A DNA stretch of 48,797 nt from Saprospiraceae bacterium (GTDB taxonomy: Bacteria > Bacteroidota > Bacteroidia > Chitinophagales > Saprospiraceae). The notes under the pieces are model-generated. The model did no database searches. It saw only the letters and a list, made by a program, of their open reading frames with translations, and was not told where the DNA came from. The stretch covers positions 1 to 48,797 of the forward strand of contig JABDKX010000130.1 in the NCBI GenBank assembly GCA_013001975.1. The letters are read 5' to 3'. Every line of letters begins with the position of its first letter. Positions within the stretch are counted from its first letter, which is position 1. Of the stretch, positions 45,205-48,797 are shown one piece after another. Made by a program: the position numbers and the translations under genes.

Positions 45205-45257
45205 ACCGATTATTATATTAATAATCTAAGTAACAAGAAATCAATAGAAAAGAAAGG

Positions 45258-47153
45258 TTATTCCTTAATTAATTTAAGAATATTGTATTGTTCGCCAGAG
45301 TTAATATAGACATTATATAAACCTCTTGGCCATGCAGGATTTAAATGAATTGGAATGAAATTATTTCCAGCGTAAGCCAGTTTTTCAACCGTCTTCATAA
45401 TTTGTCCGTTTGCATTATAAATTTGGAATGTAATTAACTGCTCTACAGGAACATAAATTTTAACATTCGTTTCTTCGTATGCTGGGTTTGGAAATAAGTC
45501 AGCAGCTAAAGGTGACGTTCCAATTTCTGGACCATCAGGAATGTCGCTATGTGGCATTGCGAAGAATAAATTTCTCTGCATGATCGTCAGATCAGTATTT
45601 CTCATTAAGATGTCAAACAGTCTGACATTTTTAATTTCATTTCTTTCTCTTTGAGTAAAGGCAGGATCATTTTCAAAATAGAATCTGTCGCCATCTCTCA
45701 AGTTTTTAAATTGACTTTCTATTATCGTCATTACCAACTCACCAAAAATAGCGTCATTTAAATGTCTTTCAGCTAACATACCTACCCAAGCATCCACGTT
45801 ATCAACACTGCCGTAGAGATTTTCTAGGGTTTGAGCTTCTTCAATTGAAGATGTAAAATCATTAAAGCTTTTAACGGTTGGTAATCCAAAATCACTTCTT
45901 AATTGGTTGTAGCTTCCTAAACCTCTGTCTCTTCCTCTATAAATATTAATTGAAGCCAAATCAAGTCCGCCGCTTCCAGGCGCACCAAAAAGAAAATTTC
46001 TTAAATCGCTGATGACTTTACAATCCAATTCTTGCATTACTTGAGTGCCCATGCCTTTAAAGTAAGCATCGATACCGTCTGATAATATAACTGTTTGAGG
46101 ATTGAAGTATGCGTCTTTAAGTCTTATAGATCCTTCAATAATTTCTTCTCCTTCATTATCCATTCTTAACAAGTTACTGTTAATCATAGTATGCCCAATT
46201 CTGAATGCTGCTGCAGAGAATGCATTCATAATTCCTGGATTCACTTGATCGTTATACCCTCTGTATTCGGGAAGATTAACACCCATTGCAGGTAACCACT
46301 CGTTATATAGAATATTTTGAATATATGCGCCCACTAATTTTCTAGCGCGTTGATAAATTCTTTCATCATTCCAATTCGGATGATCAATTGCCAATGTTTC
46401 ACAAATACGATTATGTTCTCTAACAAAAACAGTATGGAGGCTGATTAATAAAGGGTTTTCGTTGGCTCTGACATCACCAGCAACAAAATATTTAGATAAT
46501 CGCTTCGTATCATCAGCCATAAATGGCGCATTGGGATCTACATCATCTTGTAAAAGTCCAGATTCCGTATTCCAAGGAAGCAAGTTATCATCTGACACTT
46601 TTAACTTACCATCTTCAAAGGTTCTCAACCAATTAGCTCTTTCTGTATCGCTACCATAAATAGCAGAGCCGTCAACAAATGCAGATATATGGTTACTGTA
46701 TTGTCTTGGATTTCCAGGTTCAAGTCCTGAACCATCCATTTTTTTATTTCTAGAAGAGAAAATAAAGTCAGAAGGAGAAAAATATTGATCATCACTTGGA
46801 ATATCAAGCAATACTGGCTCAGAATCATCTGATTCTACTAAAGTTATATCGTGATCAATAAATTGTCCAAATACCCAAACGTAATCGCTTAGTTTGAATG
46901 AATCAAAAATTTGATCTTGTTGATCAAAAAGACTGTTACTTATTTCTCGTGGAATTGGAAGGTGTGCATCATTTGGTGTAGAAAAACCATCTGCGTAGTT
47001 CGGATTAGTAACTCTGAGTATTTGACTATTAGCAGAACCCCAATCGTGATTGGTAAGATTATTTCCTGTACCAGATATTGATCTATTTTCCTGCCCGGAA
47101 ACATAGACGCTTAAAAGGACAAAAAACAAACTGCCCCAAATCTTTCTTATCAT
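45258..47153 (-). CDS. Secreted animal-type heme peroxidase with T9SS type A sorting domain
   Basis: 631 residues from ATG 47153 (MIRKIWGSLFFVLLSVYVSG, signal peptide). A frame reaching 47342 has no signal at its start, and a promoter-like box lies inside it. The peroxidase domain spans about 27-545. The distal side is WVFGQFIDHDITL (Q97, H101, D102), the catalytic Arg is in FVREHNR (R245), and the proximal His is in FRIGHTMINSNLLR (H321). These mark the peroxidase-cyclooxygenase superfamily, and the protein should be an extracellular heme enzyme using hydrogen peroxide. The C-terminal 80 residues form a T9SS type A domain (LFPNPAYEETNVKIYV ... ILKLIKE). Bacterial relatives called peroxidockerins carry a dockerin; this one does not. 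Confidence 0.9.
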   Translation of the reverse strand: MIRKIWGSLFFVLLSVYVSGQENRSISGTGNNLTNHDWGSANSQILRVTNPNYADGFSTPNDAHLPIPREISNSLFDQQDQIFDSFKLSDYVWVFGQFIDHDITLVESDDSEPVLLDIPSDDQYFSPSDFIFSSRNKKMDGSGLEPGNPRQYSNHISAFVDGSAIYGSDTERANWLRTFEDGKLKVSDDNLLPWNTESGLLQDDVDPNAPFMADDTKRLSKYFVAGDVRANENPLLISLHTVFVREHNRICETLAIDHPNWNDERIYQRARKLVGAYIQNILYNEWLPAMGVNLPEYRGYNDQVNPGIMNAFSAAAFRIGHTMINSNLLRMDNEGEEIIEGSIRLKDAYFNPQTVILSDGIDAYFKGMGTQVMQELDCKVISDLRNFLFGAPGSGGLDLASINIYRGRDRGLGSYNQLRSDFGLPTVKSFNDFTSSIEEAQTLENLYGSVDNVDAWVGMLAERHLNDAIFGELVMTIIESQFKNLRDGDRFYFENDPAFTQRERNEIKNVRLFDILMRNTDLTIMQRNLFFAMPHSDIPDGPEIGTSPLAADLFPNPAYEETNVKIYVPVEQLITFQIYNANGQIMKTVEKLAYAGNNFIPIHLNPAWPRGLYNVYINSGEQYNILKLIKE

Positions 47154-47607
47154 TCTTCCCACTCTTTTTTGCTCAAGGATTTCTTTACAAATGTTGGTTT
47201 TCTCTAAATCGTGCCCAAATATATTAAAACGAGACCAAATATTTGAAATAAAATGGAAAGAAATGACGCTAATTAATGATTTAGCGCCTAGAATGAATTT
47301 TTTGGATTGGCTAGATAATTGCCATTGAATTGTTAGTAACACCTGATAGAATTTTAGTTAACTACATATTAAATTTTAGTACAATATGTATTATGCTTGT
47401 AGTCAAATAATTGCATAATTATTCTCAGGTAACTTAATAGTCATAAAAACTATGCCAAATTCTACACATTTAAATCTGGTGGAATTATTTTGAATTATAT
47501 CTAAGAAAAAATTAAAGCAAAAAAAATATACAGATTATAAGTATTACTCATATGAAAATCATGTAGTAATTATTCACAATTAAAAACGAGAAATTATAAG
47601 CATTTGA
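47154..47607. other. 454-base divergent intergenic region
   Basis: Lies between the peroxidase (-) and the large partial gene (+). It contains a TATATTTG box at 47216-47223 for the peroxidase. The in-frame extension of the peroxidase gene through this DNA and a small minus-strand frame over 47580-47774 lack coding character. No RNA gene was recognised. Confidence 0.5.
47216..47223 (-). promoter_or_regulatory. Candidate -7 box TATATTTG for the peroxidase gene
   Basis: TAnnTTTG match on the minus strand, 62 bases upstream of ATG 47153. It lies within the longer open frame and so supports the shorter start. Confidence 0.3.
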
Positions 47608-48797
47608 TTGAGATATAATTCGATAAATATTGGATTTCTAACTAATCCCACCTTATTAAAATGTACCATTTTAGGGTGTATTTTCATTATTACTATGAAT
47701 AATGGATTTGGGCAAACCCCTATGTCTAATTTAAACGAAATTCCGGTTTTCATTTCTTCGGATACTGCGATCATTGCTTCAAATAATATTATTCCAGGAA
47801 GTGTTTCTATTGAATCAGCAATTCAACTCAAATATCCAACAACAATACAAGGATCAAGGTTACTTATTGATTATCAAGGCATTGAGGATTCATTGCTGGT
47901 AAAGTTTCGGACATTCACCATTGATTTTAGGTCGAGTCAAGCTGTCTTTGATTCTTTGAAAATAACCAGAGACGAGCGCATCATTCCTATTGAAACCGAT
48001 TTCAGGCAAGAAACCATAAGAGACAGATTGCTCATTTCTTCAAATAAACTGGAATATACTGGAAGTTTTTCAAGAGGCGTTTCTTTTGGAAATACCCAGG
48101 ATGTTGTCCTAAATTCAAACTTCAACCTGCAAATGAGGGGTGATTTAGGTAATGGCTTATTTCTTAGGGCTGCCATTTCAGACGAGAACATTCCCATTCA
48201 ACCAGAAGGCAATACACAAGTTCTTCAAGAATTTGATAAAGTTTTCATGGAAGTAAAGAAGGACAACACCACCATTATTGCAGGAGATTACGAATTACCA
48301 AGGCCAGATAGTTATTTTATTAACTATTATAAAAAACTCAAAGGAATATCTGCCAGCAATTCACACGATATCAATAAAAAATGGAAAGTATATAATAAAG
48401 GCAGCTTTGCAATCAGCAGGGGAAAATTCCGTCGTCAACAATTAACTGTTACTGATGGAAATCAAGGGCCGTATAAATTACAAGGGCAAGATGGCGAGTT
48501 ATTTCTGCAAATATTATCCGGAACAGAAAAGGTTTTTGCTGATGGCATCCTTTTAAAAAGAGGAGAAACAGAAGATTACATCGTTGATTATAACAGAGGA
48601 GAAATTCGATTTACACCTAACAGGATAATTACAGCCAACCTAAGAATTATAGTTGAGTTTGAATATGCAGTTCAAAGTTATCTCAGATCTTTGTATGCAA
48701 CAGAAACCAAAATCGTAAGCGAAAACCTAACTTTTGGCATCAACTTTTACAATGAACAAGACAGTAAATCATTAAGTAGTAATATTCAACTGGACAG
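47608..48797 (+). CDS. Large exported protein of unknown function, 3' end beyond the window
   Basis: The frame is open from 47608 to the last base (396 full codons plus 2 bases). A TTG at 47608 follows an in-frame stop and gives the signal peptide MRYNSINIGF ... CIFIITMNNGFGQ; the ATG at 47695 would fall inside that signal peptide. The mature part has LEYTGSFSRGVSFGNTQDVV, then LFLRAAISDENIPIQPEGNT, FDKVFMEVKKDNTTIIAGDY and VDYNRGEIRFTPNRIITANL, a pattern I know from long, uncharacterised surface or outer-membrane proteins of Bacteroidota. Regular beta strands suggest a beta-rich envelope protein. I cannot assign a family name or function. Divergent from the peroxidase gene. Confidence 0.8.
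   Translation, partial: MRYNSINIGFLTNPTLLKCTILGCIFIITMNNGFGQTPMSNLNEIPVFISSDTAIIASNNIIPGSVSIESAIQLKYPTTIQGSRLLIDYQGIEDSLLVKFRTFTIDFRSSQAVFDSLKITRDERIIPIETDFRQETIRDRLLISSNKLEYTGSFSRGVSFGNTQDVVLNSNFNLQMRGDLGNGLFLRAAISDENIPIQPEGNTQVLQEFDKVFMEVKKDNTTIIAGDYELPRPDSYFINYYKKLKGISASNSHDINKKWKVYNKGSFAISRGKFRRQQLTVTDGNQGPYKLQGQDGELFLQILSGTEKVFADGILLKRGETEDYIVDYNRGEIRFTPNRIITANLRIIVEFEYAVQSYLRSLYATETKIVSENLTFGINFYNEQDSKSLSSNIQLD

Noticed and set aside
45258-47342. The longer peroxidase frame starting at 47342
   Set aside because: The extra 63 residues lack a signal peptide and place the real signal peptide in the middle; a promoter-like box lies within the extension.
47580-47774. A 64-codon frame on the minus strand
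   Set aside because: It lies opposite the signal peptide of the exported gene starting at 47608, and its product shows no domain or signal.
1-48797. CRISPR arrays, rRNA genes, insertion sequences or prophage genes
   Set aside because: No regularly spaced repeats, rRNA segments, transposase, integrase or phage structural genes were found; the only RNA gene seen is tRNA-Ser.

Overview
The window reads as an AT-rich chromosome segment from a Bacteroidota bacterium, most likely of the Saprospiria type (an inference from gene content). The signs are type IX secretion (T9SS) type A and type B C-terminal sorting domains, a PorP/SprF family protein, ASPIC/UnbV-VCBS repeat proteins, a DUF4293 protein, a SMUG2-type DNA glycosylase, a viroplasmin-RNase H fusion, and TAnnTTTG promoter-like boxes. 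No T9SS core gene (gldKLMN, sprA, porV) is present, so export of these proteins depends on genes elsewhere.

Layout. 1-4602 (+): the 3' part of an ASPIC/VCBS repeat protein, then a TonB-receptor-like outer-membrane barrel. 4609-5286 (-): a DNA glycosylase. 5358-9608 (-): dockerin giant 1. 9812-11460: an FAD oxidoreductase and a DUF4293 protein, divergent. 11530-13866 (-): an ExbB/membrane protein/ExbD/ExbD operon. 14230-14317 (-): tRNA-Ser(GGA). 14363-16751: housekeeping genes (TatD hydrolase, RNase H, def, ruvX). 16853-35123 (-): the core of the window. It holds dockerin giant 2 (1641 aa), dockerin giant 3 (2516 aa), a small secreted helical protein, a PorP/SprF protein, and a 1203-aa protein with three cohesin-like domains, SprB-like repeats and a type B sorting domain. 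35579-38917 (+): a large ASPIC/VCBS lipoprotein. 38975-43339 (-): dockerin giant 4, preceded by a LuxR-type response regulator. 44245-47153 (-): a glycosylasparaginase-type lipoprotein and a secreted animal-type heme peroxidase. From 47608 (+) a large exported protein runs off the window.

How the genes may work together. Four giant paralogues share one plan: signal peptide, an opening module, cysteine-rich HYR/Ig-like modules, a carboxypeptidase-regulatory-like domain, a dockerin, a cohesin-like domain and a T9SS type A tail. A fifth protein carries three cohesin-like domains and a T9SS type B tail and sits in an operon with a PorP/SprF protein. The simplest reading is a T9SS-exported, surface-attached cohesin-dockerin assembly with no enzymatic modules: an adhesive or structural matrix rather than a cellulosome. 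Comparing the paralogues also shows conserved host modules split by inserted guest domains, among them a proprotein-convertase P-domain and a guest inside a C-type lectin fold. The domain content is visible in the sequence; the assembly, its partners and its role are inference.
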